Shown one piece after another: positions 1 to 8,619 of a stretch of DNA of 64,000 bases. Numbering within the stretch: the stretch's first letter is position 1; each line of letters starts with the position of its first letter. The translations under genes were made by a program, and so were the position numbers. The notes beneath the pieces were generated by a model. It searched no databases. It saw nothing but the letters and a program-made list of their open reading frames with translations, and was not told where the DNA came from. Source of the DNA: Micromonospora rhizosphaerae (lineage in GTDB: Bacteria > Actinomycetota > Actinomycetes > Mycobacteriales > Micromonosporaceae); assembly GCF_900091465.1 (NCBI RefSeq), contig NZ_FMHV01000002.1, positions 4,340,001 to 4,404,000 of the forward strand, written 5' to 3'.

Positions 1-299
1 CGCGGGTTGAGCGAGGCGTACGGGTCCTGGAACAGCATCTGGATGTGCCGGCGCTGCTGGCGTAGCGCCGGGCCCCGCAGCTCGGTCAGGTCCACCCCGT
101 CCAGCTCCACCCGGCCGGAGGTCGGATCCTCCAGCCGTACCAGCAGCTTGGCCAACGTCGACTTGCCGCAGCCGGACTCGCCGACGATGCCGAGGGTCTC
201 GCCGTCCCCGACGGCCAGCGAGACCCCGGCGAGGGCGTGCACGACACCGTCGCCGCCCCGCACCGGGTAGTCCTTGACCAGGTCGGTCGCCGTCAGCAT
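1..299 (-). CDS. Peptide-type ABC transporter ATP-binding protein, second ATPase (DppF/OppF-like), partial
   Basis: Only the N-terminal 99 codons are in the window; the gene runs off the left edge. The protein starts MLTATDLVKDY and has the Walker A motif GESGCGKST, then the Q-loop region (IQMLFQDPYASLNP) typical of OppF/DppF ATPases. It would power import by the upstream binding protein and permeases, paired with the other ATPase at 1871-2845. Its ATG (299-297) overlaps the TGA of the inserted tnpB (TGATG), so its translation may now be coupled to the transposon gene. A purine-rich AGGAAGCAGGA precedes the ATG and is probably its original ribosome binding site. Function in muropeptide uptake is inferred from murQ and anmK in the same operon. 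Confidence 0.9.
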   Translation of the reverse strand, partial: MLTATDLVKDYPVRGGDGVVHALAGVSLAVGDGETLGIVGESGCGKSTLAKLLVRLEDPTSGRVELDGVDLTELRGPALRQQRRHIQMLFQDPYASLNP

Positions 300-1732
300 C
301 AATTCCTGCTTCCTACTAGTTGCTCGTTTTTGAGCGGTTCGGATGGTTCGCTCTCCGCTCGGATGGTGGCCGGGCTGGAGTCCTGGACCGGCAGTCTGGT
401 CCGGTGGCGATCGGTCCTGTCCTGCAGGATCTGCCTCACCGTGTAGTGAGGGGTGTGCAGGGCGATGTCGGGGTCGCCGGCTCGTTGCAGGATGTTGATC
501 GCGGCGTTCACGTCGGCCTGCCACACCACCCCGCATGGGCTGCAGTGAAGCCGGTCCCCGTCGCGTCGGCCGAGCCGGCCGCAGCGGTGACAGGTTTGTG
601 AGGTGTAGGCGGCGTTGACGTGAACGAGCGCAGAACCTCTGCGCTCCGACACGTTTGTTAGGGCCTCGGCGGTGACCCCTTTGGTCCAGGCGGCGAGGCG
701 CCGGTTGACGTTCTTCCCGAGCTTCTTGCGCCCGGCGAAGCGTCTGGCGAGGTCTTCGGCGACCACGGTGGCGGCCTTGTCGACGACCCGGTGCACGGCG
801 GTGAAGATCTCCGTACGCACCCGGGCGCGGTGGCGGGCGGCCTGCCGGTCCCGTTTGACCGTGCCGAGGTTGTTGACCGCGATCCGGTGCGCTTTCGCGT
901 GGTCACCGCGGAGGGCGGCGTTGTTCGCTATCGAGCGCAGCTTCGCCCGACGCCGGTTACGCTCCTTCAACCGGTCCGACTCACTGCTCAACAGTTGGCC
1001 GAGGCGGGTGCCGTGGTGGGTACCTTCGGAGTCGGTCAGGACCTCCGTGTAGCCCTTATCCACGCCGACTGCCCGCTGCCCGCAGGGCCGCTGCGACGAC
1101 CGCATCTCCGACGCGTCGACTTGGTAGTGCACCTCAACCCGGCCGCCGCGCAGGATCAGCCGCAGAGTGCCCGTCGGGGCGATGGTCGACGACAGTGGGA
1201 TCTTGACCGTCTTGCGGCGTTCGAGGCCCGGGACCGCCAGCCATAATCGGCCGCGCGCGTCGGTGACGCTGTTGTACTGGTCGGCGCGCACGACGATCTG
1301 ATCGTGCGTGCGGTTGCGGCCACGCTTCCAGTGCTTGCGCATCTGCCGAGCCAGGAACGGATCAATGGCCCACTGGTCAGCCTTCAGCGCGGTGAACATC
1401 CGCTTGCGCTCGACCGGATCGTTGGTGCGCCGGGTGATCGCCCGCCGGACCTCGACCTTGGCCGAGGCCAAATTCGCCGCGATGTCGGCCATCGCGTCGC
1501 GGACGGTTTCCTTCCACGCGTTCGCCAGCACACCGAACCGCAAGTGCGTGCCGTCAGCCAGCCAGCGGTCCCGCACCTGCCGGTCCCTCAGCCCGGACCC
1601 GACCCCGGTGATCGACCCGTAACGCTGCCACACCTCGCTGCGCACCTGACCCAACCGGCGGGCCTGCTCTGCCAGGGCGGCGTACTTGCCCGGGTTCAGG
1701 CGGGTGGAGTACGCGATCCGGGTGACCTTCAC
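299..1732 (-). CDS. tnpB: TnpB-type RNA-guided nuclease/transposase of a solo IS605/IS1341-like element
   Basis: A 477-residue OrfB/TnpB protein. The RuvC-like catalytic residues are visible: Asp in GVDKG (about residue 225), Glu in VVAEDLA (about 326) and Asp in QADVNAA (about 407). A zinc ribbon, CHRC...CSPC (about 381-400), lies between the last two. I start it at GTG 1732 because GGTGGAGG lies 7 nt upstream; the open frame extends back to 1870. No TnpA is adjacent, so this is a solo element that would depend on a transposase in trans. TnpB proteins of this kind are RNA-guided endonucleases whose guide RNA usually overlaps the 3' end of the gene (family knowledge). The last six codons and the stop appear to come from target DNA beyond the inferred element end at 321. 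Confidence 0.9.
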   Translation of the reverse strand: MKVTRIAYSTRLNPGKYAALAEQARRLGQVRSEVWQRYGSITGVGSGLRDRQVRDRWLADGTHLRFGVLANAWKETVRDAMADIAANLASAKVEVRRAITRRTNDPVERKRMFTALKADQWAIDPFLARQMRKHWKRGRNRTHDQIVVRADQYNSVTDARGRLWLAVPGLERRKTVKIPLSSTIAPTGTLRLILRGGRVEVHYQVDASEMRSSQRPCGQRAVGVDKGYTEVLTDSEGTHHGTRLGQLLSSESDRLKERNRRRAKLRSIANNAALRGDHAKAHRIAVNNLGTVKRDRQAARHRARVRTEIFTAVHRVVDKAATVVAEDLARRFAGRKKLGKNVNRRLAAWTKGVTAEALTNVSERRGSALVHVNAAYTSQTCHRCGRLGRRDGDRLHCSPCGVVWQADVNAAINILQRAGDPDIALHTPHYTVRQILQDRTDRHRTRLPVQDSSPATIRAESEPSEPLKNEQLVGSRN

Positions 1733-1875
1733 CGGCCAGCCTCCACCGTCAGGTCCGCCCCTTTGACGTCCCTCTCCAAGCATCGCAGCCCGGGAAAGCA
1801 CTTCGGAGTCTTCGAAATGCCGCTGCCCACAACAGGAAACGATAGACAGGTATGCGGAGGAACTTGACAACTAGT
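315..1875 (-). mobile_element. Solo TnpB insertion element between two ABC-ATPase genes, flanked by ACTAGT
   Basis: ACTAGT occurs at 315-320 and again at 1870-1875, exactly flanking the tnpB segment (321-1869). Removing the segment with one ACTAGT copy leaves the TAG stop of the upstream ATPase, about 15 nt containing a Shine-Dalgarno-like AGGAAGCAGGA, and the ATG of the next ATPase. That is a normal operon junction. The left boundary reads ACTAGTTG and the right CAACTAGT, giving a short inverted repeat. IS605/IS1341 elements usually make no target duplication, so ACTAGT may be a target or target-adjacent motif carried at both ends rather than a true duplication. Boundaries are inferred. Confidence 0.7.
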
Positions 1876-2845
1876 CTCTCCTCCACTCGTGCGGGGGCAC
1901 CCAGCACGCGGCCCGGCCCTGCAACCGCGGCTGCAGGGGAGGGCGGGTCGCGCACGCGTCGACGGCCTGCGAGCACCGTGGCCGGAACGGGCATCCCTCG
2001 ACCGGGTCGGTGGCGGCCGGCGGTCGTCCGGGGATCTGGGCCAGCGGCGGCCGGGCGTCGTCGCTCGGGTCGGGCAGCGCGGCCAGCAGCGCCTTCGTGT
2101 ACGGGTGCTGCGGAGCGGCGAACACCTGCCGCACGGGCGCGTCCTCGACCACGTGGCCCGCGTACATCACCACGACCCGGTCGACCAGGCGCGCCACCAC
2201 GCCGAGGTCGTGGGTGACCCAGATGGTGGTCATGCCGAGTTCCCGGCGCAGCTCGTCGATCAGCGCCAGGATCTGCTGCTGGATGGTCACGTCCAACGCG
2301 GTGGTGGGCTCGTCGGCGATGAGCAGCCGGGGGCGCATCGCCAGCGCGCAGGCGATCATCACCCGCTGGCGCATCCCGCCGGAGAACTCGTGCGGGTAGG
2401 CCCGCGCGGTGCGCTTCGGGTCGGGGATGCCGACCCGGGCCAGCAGGTCGAGCATCCGTTGGCGCGCCTCGGCCTTCGGCACGCCGTGCGCGGTCATCGC
2501 CTCGATGACCTGGTCGCCGACGCGCATCAGCGGGTTGAGCGACGTCATCGGGTCCTGATAGATCATCGCCGCGTCGGTGCCACGGATCGCGCGGAGCTCC
2601 CGCTCGGAGAGCGCGGTCAGGTCGCGGTCACCGAGCCGCACGGTCCCGCCGGAGACGCGCAGCGGCTCGGCGAGCAGGCCCATCACGGCCAGCATGGTCA
2701 GGGACTTGCCGGAGCCGCTCTCCCCGACGACGGCGACGGTCTGCCCGGCCGCCACGGTCAGGTCGACCCCGTGCACGATCTCCCGGTCGGCGCCGCCGGA
2801 CCGCGCCGACACGCGCAGGTCCGCAAGCTCGAGAAGGGCGTTCAT
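1871..2845 (-). CDS. Peptide-type ABC transporter ATP-binding protein, first ATPase (DppD/OppD-like)
   Basis: A 324-residue ATPase with Walker A GESGSGKS, signature FSGGMRQR, Walker [13 protein letters not shown] and H-loop WVTHD. The C-terminal oligopeptide-transporter extension contains the typical CPFRPRC cysteine pair. The start [10 protein letters not shown] is chosen because its ATG (2845) overlaps the TGA of anmK as ATGA. It would energise import with the partner ATPase at 1-299 and the permeases at 4919-6827. The TAG stop lies inside the ACTAGT sequence where the downstream TnpB element begins, so the coding sequence was left intact by the insertion. The substrate is inferred to be muropeptides or muramic acid derivatives because murQ and anmK are co-transcribed. 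Confidence 0.92.
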   Translation of the reverse strand: MNALLELADLRVSARSGGADREIVHGVDLTVAAGQTVAVVGESGSGKSLTMLAVMGLLAEPLRVSGGTVRLGDRDLTALSERELRAIRGTDAAMIYQDPMTSLNPLMRVGDQVIEAMTAHGVPKAEARQRMLDLLARVGIPDPKRTARAYPHEFSGGMRQRVMIACALAMRPRLLIADEPTTALDVTIQQQILALIDELRRELGMTTIWVTHDLGVVARLVDRVVVMYAGHVVEDAPVRQVFAAPQHPYTKALLAALPDPSDDARPPLAQIPGRPPAATDPVEGCPFRPRCSQAVDACATRPPLQPRLQGRAACWVPPHEWRRD

Positions 2846-4020
2846 CCGATGGCTCCGCTCAGGCGCAGCCCGGTGGGGGCGGTGGCCAGTGGTTCGGGCA
2901 GGCGCAGCGGGCCGGCACCGGGCACGATGGCGCCGAGCACCCGGGCGCCGCTGGCGCCGGTGCACGACGGGACGGTGGCGGGCAGACCGTGCACGGTGTG
3001 CCAGCCGATCAACGCGAAGGCGATGGCCTCCTTGGTGTCGGTCGGCGCGCCGAACTCGGCCGTGGTCGTCACCCGCACCCCGGTCAGCCGCTCCCGCAGC
3101 ATCGCCATCAGGGTCGGATTGGCGCAGCCCCCGCCGGAGGCGACCAGGGTGTCGATCCGGTGCCGGCGTACCTGGTCGGCGACGGTCTGCGCGGTCAGCG
3201 CGGTCAGGGTCGCGGCGACGTCCGCGTCCGACAGACCGGGGTGCCCGGTCAGCGCTTCCGCCAGGTAGTCGGCGTGGAACAGTTCCTTGCCGGTGGTCTT
3301 CGGCGGGTCGAGCCGGTAGTACGGCTCGGCGAGCAGCTCGGTGAGCAGGGCGTCGTCCACCCGGCCGGCGGCGGCGAGGCGGCCGTCCTCGTCGTACCGC
3401 AGCCGGCCGTCACTGGCCCGCACGACGGCGGCGTCGATCAGGGCGTTCGCCGGCCCGGTGTCGTAGGCCACCGGACCGCCGCCACCGATCGGCCGCAGCA
3501 CGGTCATGTTGGCGATGCCGCCCAGGTTGAGGGCCGCCGGCCGGCTCGGCAGGCCGGACAGCAGCATGACGTCCATCAGCGACACCAGCGGCGCGCCCTG
3601 ACCCCCGGCGACCACGTCGCGCACCCGTACGTCGGCGACGACCGGGATCCCGGTGCGCTCGGCGATCCAGGCCGGCTGCCCGATCTGCAGGGTGCCCCGC
3701 ACCTGTCGCCCCTCCACCCAGTGGTAGACGGTCTGCCCGTGCGAGCAGATCAGGTCCACCCCACCGGCCCGCTCGGCCGCGTCGGCGGCCACCTCGGCGA
3801 ACGCCCGACCGATCAGCGTGTCCAGTTCGCACGCCTCGGCGAAGGTCAGCGCCGACGGGGGCAGGGCCCGCATCAGCCGGACGCGCAGCTCCTCCGGGTA
3901 CGGCGAGCTACCCGCGTAGTCGACGGTGCCGTGCAGCAGCCCGTCTCGCAGCGTGAAGTCGACAGCCGCCACGTCGATGCCGTCGTGGGACGTACCGGAA
4001 ATCATGCCCAGGACCTTCAC
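2842..4020 (-). CDS. anmK: Anhydro-N-acetylmuramic acid kinase
   Basis: A 392-residue AnmK-family kinase that opens and phosphorylates 1,6-anhydroMurNAc to MurNAc-6-phosphate. The N-terminal phosphate-binding loop [14 protein letters not shown] is typical of the family. Further landmarks are [16 protein letters not shown] and the late ASGGG segment, all of the actin-like ATPase fold. The GTG start (4020) overlaps the murQ stop as GTGA, and its own TGA overlaps the ATG of the downstream ATPase. Much longer in-frame upstream sequence is open but lies antisense-like across murQ and is not coding. The product feeds directly into MurQ, so the pair forms a complete anhMurNAc to GlcNAc-6-P step. Cytoplasmic. 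Confidence 0.95.
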   Translation of the reverse strand: MKVLGMISGTSHDGIDVAAVDFTLRDGLLHGTVDYAGSSPYPEELRVRLMRALPPSALTFAEACELDTLIGRAFAEVAADAAERAGGVDLICSHGQTVYHWVEGRQVRGTLQIGQPAWIAERTGIPVVADVRVRDVVAGGQGAPLVSLMDVMLLSGLPSRPAALNLGGIANMTVLRPIGGGGPVAYDTGPANALIDAAVVRASDGRLRYDEDGRLAAAGRVDDALLTELLAEPYYRLDPPKTTGKELFHADYLAEALTGHPGLSDADVAATLTALTAQTVADQVRRHRIDTLVASGGGCANPTLMAMLRERLTGVRVTTTAEFGAPTDTKEAIAFALIGWHTVHGLPATVPSCTGASGARVLGAIVPGAGPLRLPEPLATAPTGLRLSGAIG

Positions 4021-4922
4021 GCGCCCGCCTCCAGCGCTTCCCGCAGCCGACCGCCGCTCGCGGCCAGCCGCTGGCGGGGGTCCGCCGCGTCGGCCGGGCG
4101 GTCGAGCATGAGGATCGCCGTCTTGACATCCAGATCGGCACGGTCGAGCGCCGCCTCCGCCTCCGAGCGGGGGACTCCGGTGACCCGCCGGATGATGCGG
4201 ACCGCCCGGTCGCGCAGCTTGGCGTTGGTCACCCGCAGATCGACCATGAGATTGTCGTACGTCTTGCCCAGCCTGATCATCGAGATCGTCGAGATCATGT
4301 TGAGCACCAACTTCTGCGCCGTGCCCGCCTTCAGCCGGGTCGAGCCGGCCAGCACCTCGGGGCCGACGAGCACCTCGATCGCCCGATCGGCGGCGGCGCT
4401 CAGCGGCGTGCCGGCGTTGCACGACAGCCCGATCGTCAGCGCGCCCCGCTCCCTGGCGGCCCGCACCGCCGCCAGGACATACGGGGTACGGCCGCTCGCC
4501 GAGATACCGACGACCGCGTCGGCGGCCGTGATCGCGCACTCGGCGATCACCGCCGCACCGGCCGCCTCGTCGTCCTCGACGCCCTCCTTGGCCGCGAGCA
4601 ACGCCTCGCTGCCGCCTGCGATGACCGCGCGCACCAGGTCCGGTGGGGTGCTGAACGTCGGCGGGCACTCCGACGCGTCGAGCACCCCCATCCGGCCGGC
4701 GGTGCCCGCCCCGACGTAGACCAGCCGGCCGCCGGCCGCCAGCCGGTCGGCGATCCCCTCGATGGCGGGCACGATCTGCGGCAGCGCGGCACGCACGGCG
4801 CCGGGCACGGTCGCGTCGGCGTCGTTCATGACCGCCGCCAACTGGGCGACCGAGGCGGTGTCGAGGCCGGCGTACCGGTCGTCGACCTGCTCGGTCAACA
4901 GGTCACCAAGGCGATCCGTCAT
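4017..4922 (-). CDS. murQ: N-acetylmuramic acid 6-phosphate etherase
   Basis: A 301-residue SIS-domain etherase that cleaves D-lactate from MurNAc-6-P to give GlcNAc-6-P. Family motifs are visible: [20 protein letters not shown] (about residues 68-87), [12 protein letters not shown], and [11 protein letters not shown] with NMISTISM in the second half. The C-terminal helical region is also present. The ATG (4922) overlaps the upstream permease stop as ATGA, so murQ is embedded in the transporter operon. No MurR/RpiR-type regulator is adjacent, unlike in several known mur operons. NagA and NagB, needed for later steps, are not in the window. Confidence 0.95.
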   Translation of the reverse strand: MTDRLGDLLTEQVDDRYAGLDTASVAQLAAVMNDADATVPGAVRAALPQIVPAIEGIADRLAAGGRLVYVGAGTAGRMGVLDASECPPTFSTPPDLVRAVIAGGSEALLAAKEGVEDDEAAGAAVIAECAITAADAVVGISASGRTPYVLAAVRAARERGALTIGLSCNAGTPLSAAADRAIEVLVGPEVLAGSTRLKAGTAQKLVLNMISTISMIRLGKTYDNLMVDLRVTNAKLRDRAVRIIRRVTGVPRSEAEAALDRADLDVKTAILMLDRPADAADPRQRLAASGGRLREALEAGA

Positions 4923-5869
4923 GCGTTGCGTCCATTTCTCGGGTCGAGGGCGTCGCGCAGCCCGTCGCCGAGCAGATTCAGCCCGACCACGAAGATGACG
5001 ATGACGGCACCTGGGGCCGCCAGGTTCCACCAGGCCGTACCGGCCAGGATCTTGGCGTCGAAGACCATCGACCCCAGCGATGGCGCGGGTGGCGGGCTGC
5101 CCAGGCCGAGGAAGCTCAACGCGGCCTCGGTGAGCACCGCCCAGGACAGCGACAGCGTCACCTGCACGATGACGATGGCGGCGAGGTTCGGCAGCAGGTG
5201 ACGCAGCAGGATCCGCCAGGTCGGGATGCCGAGCACCCGGGCCGCCTTGATGAAGTCGGTCTCGCGCAGCGACAGCACCGGCCCGCGGCTGACCCGGACG
5301 AAGATCGGCACGTAGACGATGGCGATCGCGATCGCGATGGTCAGCCAGTTGCGCGTGAACGTGGCCGCGAGCGTCAGCGCGAGCAGCAGCGGCGGAAAGG
5401 CGAAGAGCACGTTCGTCACGGCCAGCACGGGCCCGCGTACCTTGCCACCGTAGAAACCCGCGCAGATGCCGGCGGTGGTGCCGACGAGGGCGGAGAGGAA
5501 GACCGCGACGACGGCGACGCGCAGTGAGTTGCCCACGCCGGCCAGCGACCGGGAGAAGACGTCGCGGCCGAACTGGTCGGTGCCGAACCAGTACTGCGCC
5601 GACGGCGGCTGCAGGCGGGCCTGCGGGTGCTGGGCAATGGGGTCGTACGGGGTAATCCCGAGCAGGGCGGTGACCGCGGCGGCGACGACGAGCGCCACCA
5701 GCACCGCGCCGACCAGACCGGCGGGGCTGCGCAGCAGCCGCCGCCACGCCGCCGCGCGGGTCGGCGGTGCAGCGACCGGCACCTGCTGCCCGGCAACTGC
5801 GGCCGTCACGCCGGCGCTCCGCCGCGCAGGCCACGAGTTCCGTACCAGCTGCGCCGGCTCATGCGGCAC
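4919..5869 (-). CDS. Peptide-type ABC transporter permease (DppC-like)
   Basis: A 316-residue inner-membrane permease of the BPD_transp_1 family. It has an N-terminal cytoplasmic stretch, a first membrane segment (VGAVLVALVVAAAVTALLGI), the DppC hallmark WFGTDQFGRDVFSR (about residues 91-104) and an EAA-like loop, FIKAARVLGIPTWRILLRH. It ends GLNLLGDGLRDALDPR, the usual DppC terminus. The GTG at 5869 overlaps the dppB-like stop by 11 nt. A second GTG at 5809 (VTAAVAG) is possible and would shorten the N-terminus by 20 residues. It works with the DppB-like permease as the heterodimeric channel. Confidence 0.92.
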   Translation of the reverse strand: MPHEPAQLVRNSWPARRSAGVTAAVAGQQVPVAAPPTRAAAWRRLLRSPAGLVGAVLVALVVAAAVTALLGITPYDPIAQHPQARLQPPSAQYWFGTDQFGRDVFSRSLAGVGNSLRVAVVAVFLSALVGTTAGICAGFYGGKVRGPVLAVTNVLFAFPPLLLALTLAATFTRNWLTIAIAIAIVYVPIFVRVSRGPVLSLRETDFIKAARVLGIPTWRILLRHLLPNLAAIVIVQVTLSLSWAVLTEAALSFLGLGSPPPAPSLGSMVFDAKILAGTAWWNLAAPGAVIVIFVVGLNLLGDGLRDALDPRNGRNA

Positions 5870-6827
5870 GCACCCGCGGGTCGATGACCCGGTACAGCAG
5901 GTCGGTGAGGAGGTTGACCACGACGAACGTGGTCGCGATCACCAGCACGGTGCTCTGCACCACGGCGTACTCCTTCTGTTGGATTCCCCCGAGGACCTGC
6001 CGCCCGAGGCCCGGCACGGAGAAGATCTGCTCGACCACGACGGCGCCGCCGAGCAGGTAGCCGAACTGGATGCCGGTCATGGTGACGATCGGGTTCAGCG
6101 CGTTGTGCAGCACATGGCGCACCCGCAGCCGCCACGGTGCGACGCCCTTGCCCCGGGCGGTGCGGACGAAGTCCTGGGTCTGCACCTCCAGCAGCGCCGA
6201 CCGCGCGGTACGCATGATCGGGGCCGCGAGGCCGAAGCCGAGCACCACCGCCGGGAAGAGCATCTGCTGCAGGTTCAGCAGCGGGTCCTGGGTGAGGTGC
6301 GCGAAACCCTGGGCGTTGGGGTTGTAGTGCGCGTACTTGGAGATCACGGTGAGCAGCGCGGCGCCGAGGAGGAAGTTCGGCACGGACAGGGCGGCCAGGC
6401 CGACGAGCTGGCCGAACCCGTCGCGGATGCCGTTGGCGCGCGACGCGGAGAGCATGGCCAGCGGCACCCCGATCAGCAGACCGATGATGGTGGCCAGGAC
6501 CGCCAGCTCCATGGTGACCGGCAGGGCGCTCGCGGTCATCTCCAGGACCGAGGCGCCGGCTCGGCGGGAGAAGCCGAGGTTGCCGGTGAGCACGTTGCCC
6601 AGCCAGGAGAAGAATTGCAGGACCAGCGGCTGGTCGAGGCCGTAGTACGCGCGCAGGGATTCCTGCTGCTCGGCGCTGAGCCCGGCGGCCTCGGTGCCGA
6701 GGGTGGCGGTGATCTCGTCGCCGGGAATCGCCCGCAGGGTGGTGAAGACCAGCACCGCGACCCCGAAGAGGGTGAGCACCGTCTCCACGAGCCTGCGGAG
6801 CAGCGGGTGACGTGCGATGGACCGCAC
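5859..6827 (-). CDS. Peptide-type ABC transporter permease (DppB-like)
   Basis: A 322-residue permease of the DppB type. Near the N-terminus it has RRLVETVLTLFGVAVLVF and the motif RAIPGDEITATLG. The EAA loop reads FVRTARGKGVAPWRLRVRHVL, and the C-terminus is LLTDLLYRVIDPRVR as in DppB/OppB. The GTG start (6827) is supported by AAGGAGGTG a few bases upstream. A strong hairpin at 6850-6881 separates it from the binding-protein gene. It forms the translocation channel with the DppC-like protein. Confidence 0.93.
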   Translation of the reverse strand: MRSIARHPLLRRLVETVLTLFGVAVLVFTTLRAIPGDEITATLGTEAAGLSAEQQESLRAYYGLDQPLVLQFFSWLGNVLTGNLGFSRRAGASVLEMTASALPVTMELAVLATIIGLLIGVPLAMLSASRANGIRDGFGQLVGLAALSVPNFLLGAALLTVISKYAHYNPNAQGFAHLTQDPLLNLQQMLFPAVVLGFGLAAPIMRTARSALLEVQTQDFVRTARGKGVAPWRLRVRHVLHNALNPIVTMTGIQFGYLLGGAVVVEQIFSVPGLGRQVLGGIQQKEYAVVQSTVLVIATTFVVVNLLTDLLYRVIDPRVRAA

Positions 6828-6849
6828 CGGCACCTCCTTGAGTGAGGGT

Positions 6850-6881
6850 CCTGCCGGGCGGTGCACGCACCGCCCGGCAGG
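6850..6881 (-). terminator. Intercistronic hairpin between binding-protein and permease genes
   Basis: A perfect 15-bp inverted repeat (6850-6864 with 6867-6881) with a 2-nt loop as drawn; the real loop would be a few bases larger. It lies just after the stop of the substrate-binding lipoprotein gene and ahead of the permease RBS. In such operons a hairpin here commonly stabilises the upstream message or attenuates transcription, so the binding protein is made in excess. There is no T-tract. Confidence 0.75.
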
Positions 6882-6889
6882 TCGTGCGG

Positions 6890-8437
6890 TCACTGCAGCG
6901 AGATCTCGCGCAGGTTCTGCAGGGAGCCGTTCGCCAGCGGGGTGAAGCCGGAGACACCCTGGGTGGTCGCGGTGTAGCTGTAGCTGGAGAACAGCCACAC
7001 CCATGCCGCGTTGTCCTCCAGGTGCCGGGCAACCTGGGTGTAGATCTCCTTGCGCTTGGCGGCGTCGGTGGTCGCCTTCCCCTCGGCGAAGAGCTTGTCG
7101 AGCTCCGGCGAGGAGTAGCCGGCGACCTTGTTCAGGTTGCCGGTGCTGGTGAAGTAGCGCCCGTACATGCCGTCGGGGTCCGGCCGGCCGCCGTTGAGCG
7201 CCACGGCCGCGCTGAAGTCGGCGGCGACCCACTTGTCCACGAACGCGCCGGACTCCAGCGTCTGCAGGGTGAGGTTGATGCCGGCCTCCTTGAGCTGGGC
7301 CTGCAGGTTCTGCGCCTCGTTGACGGAGGTGGCGTACTCGCCCTGGGAGACGATCGCGGGGATGGTGACGCCGTTGGCGAGGCCGGCGCCGGCCAGCAAC
7401 TGCTTGGCCTTGGCCACGTCCCGGCTGGGGCAGGGGCGCGCGTCGGGGTCGGACTTGTAGGCCGGGGAGGTGATCGGCCCGGTCACTTCGCCCTCACCGA
7501 GAGCGGCCGTGTCCAGCACCTGCTTGCGGTCGATCGCACAGGAGATGGCGAGCCGTACGTCCCGCTTGTCCAGCGGCGCCTTGCGGGCGTTGAGCTGCAG
7601 CACGTGGTACGACAGGCTCGGCGTCTTGGTCACCTTGAGCCCGCTGCCCTCGGCCGACTTGGCCACCAGCGGATCGTCGAGCGTGGCGAACTGGACGTTG
7701 CCGGACTGCAGGGCCGCGACGACGGACGTCTGGTCCGGGATGATGCGGAACTCGAGGCCGGCCAGCTTCGGCTTGCCACCCCAGTAGTCGCCGTTGGCGG
7801 TCAGCTTCACCGACTGGCCGGCCGTGCGGCTGTCGAACTTGAACGCGCCGGTGCCGTTGGGCTTCTTGCCGACCGCCTCCGGGGTGTCGTCCTTGGACAG
7901 CATCGCCAGGTTGGTGGTGGCGAGGCCGGCGAGCAGTCCGGCGTCCGGCGCCGTCAGGTGCAGCACGGCGGTCTGCGGGTCGGGTGCCTCGACCGACTGG
8001 ATCGACTTGACGGTGGCCGCGGCCACCGCCGCGGTCTCCGGCTTCTGGATCCGCTCGATGGAGGACTTGACGTCGGCGGAGCTGAACTCCTTGCCGTCGT
8101 GGAACTTCACGCCCTTACGCAGGGTCAGGGTCAGCGTCTTGTTGCCGTCGGAGTACTGCCACTTCTCGGCCAGACCGGGCTCGACGTTGAGGTCGCCGTC
8201 GAGTTCGGTGAGCGTGCTGTACATCTGCTCGAGCAGACGCACCGCCTGGAACTGGGTGGCCTTCCATGGTTCGAGCGTGTTGGGGTCGGCGGTGTAGCCG
8301 ATGACCAGGGTGCCGCCGCCGGCCGAGCCTTCCTTGCCGGGTGTGCCGCTGGAGCAGCCCGTCGCGACGAGGGCGGCGGCCGCGACGGCCACCAGACACC
8401 TGGTCGCTGGTGAGCTCAGCGCGCTGGGGAGCTTCAC
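6890..8437 (-). CDS. Substrate-binding lipoprotein of a peptide-type ABC importer (SBP_bac_5)
   Basis: A 515-residue lipoprotein. The N-terminal signal ends in a lipobox LVATGC with Cys at about residue 28, followed by SSGTPGKEG. The mature part has the SBP family 5 pattern: TLVIGYTADPNTLEPW, a KWQYSDGNKTLTLTLRKGVKFHDGKEFSSADV motif, DVRLAISCAIDRKQVL and a DPDGMYGRYF loop. The GTG start (8437) follows GGAGGGAAGG. It would be anchored outside the membrane and deliver ligand to the DppB/DppC-like permeases. Related proteins bind oligopeptides; MppA of E. coli binds murein tripeptide. With murQ and anmK in the operon, a muropeptide or MurNAc-containing ligand is the best guess. Confidence 0.92.
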   Translation of the reverse strand: MKLPSALSSPATRCLVAVAAAALVATGCSSGTPGKEGSAGGGTLVIGYTADPNTLEPWKATQFQAVRLLEQMYSTLTELDGDLNVEPGLAEKWQYSDGNKTLTLTLRKGVKFHDGKEFSSADVKSSIERIQKPETAAVAAATVKSIQSVEAPDPQTAVLHLTAPDAGLLAGLATTNLAMLSKDDTPEAVGKKPNGTGAFKFDSRTAGQSVKLTANGDYWGGKPKLAGLEFRIIPDQTSVVAALQSGNVQFATLDDPLVAKSAEGSGLKVTKTPSLSYHVLQLNARKAPLDKRDVRLAISCAIDRKQVLDTAALGEGEVTGPITSPAYKSDPDARPCPSRDVAKAKQLLAGAGLANGVTIPAIVSQGEYATSVNEAQNLQAQLKEAGINLTLQTLESGAFVDKWVAADFSAAVALNGGRPDPDGMYGRYFTSTGNLNKVAGYSSPELDKLFAEGKATTDAAKRKEIYTQVARHLEDNAAWVWLFSSYSYTATTQGVSGFTPLANGSLQNLREISLQ

Positions 8438-8606
8438 GTTCCTTCCCTCCGTATGCCACGGCCGGATCGCCGCGAGTGTCATGGGCGCTGCGTTCTCCGC
8501 CGCCGTTGGCAGCCGTACGCCCGGCGACCGAGTATCGAGGCGTTACGGAGCGCTGTCAATAGTTTCCGGAGTGCGGGCGCGAGGTGAAAAAAGTTGCCGC
8601 CTGCGC

Positions 8607-8612
8607 TATCGT
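8607..8612 (+). promoter_or_regulatory. -10 box of a probable leaderless promoter for the AmiE-like gene
   Basis: TATCGT sits 7 nt before the GTG at 8620, the spacing of leaderless actinobacterial promoters. GTGAAA lies 17 bp upstream as a weak -35. No Shine-Dalgarno sequence precedes this GTG. Confidence 0.5.
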
Positions 8613-8619
8613 GCTCTCC

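Noticed and set aside
315..1875. ACTAGT repeats as a classical target-site duplication
   Set aside because: Solo TnpB elements of the IS605/IS1341 type do not normally duplicate the target, so I report the repeat but do not claim a duplication.
4020..4668. Upstream extension of the anmK frame by over 200 codons
   Set aside because: It overlaps murQ in another frame and has no family similarity; the AnmK fold begins at the GTG 4020.
5806..5862. An 18-codon ORF (MSRRSWYG...) between the two permease genes
   Set aside because: It starts at an ATG inside the DppC-like N-terminal region and its stop overlaps GTG 5809. It could be chance; nothing else supports translation.
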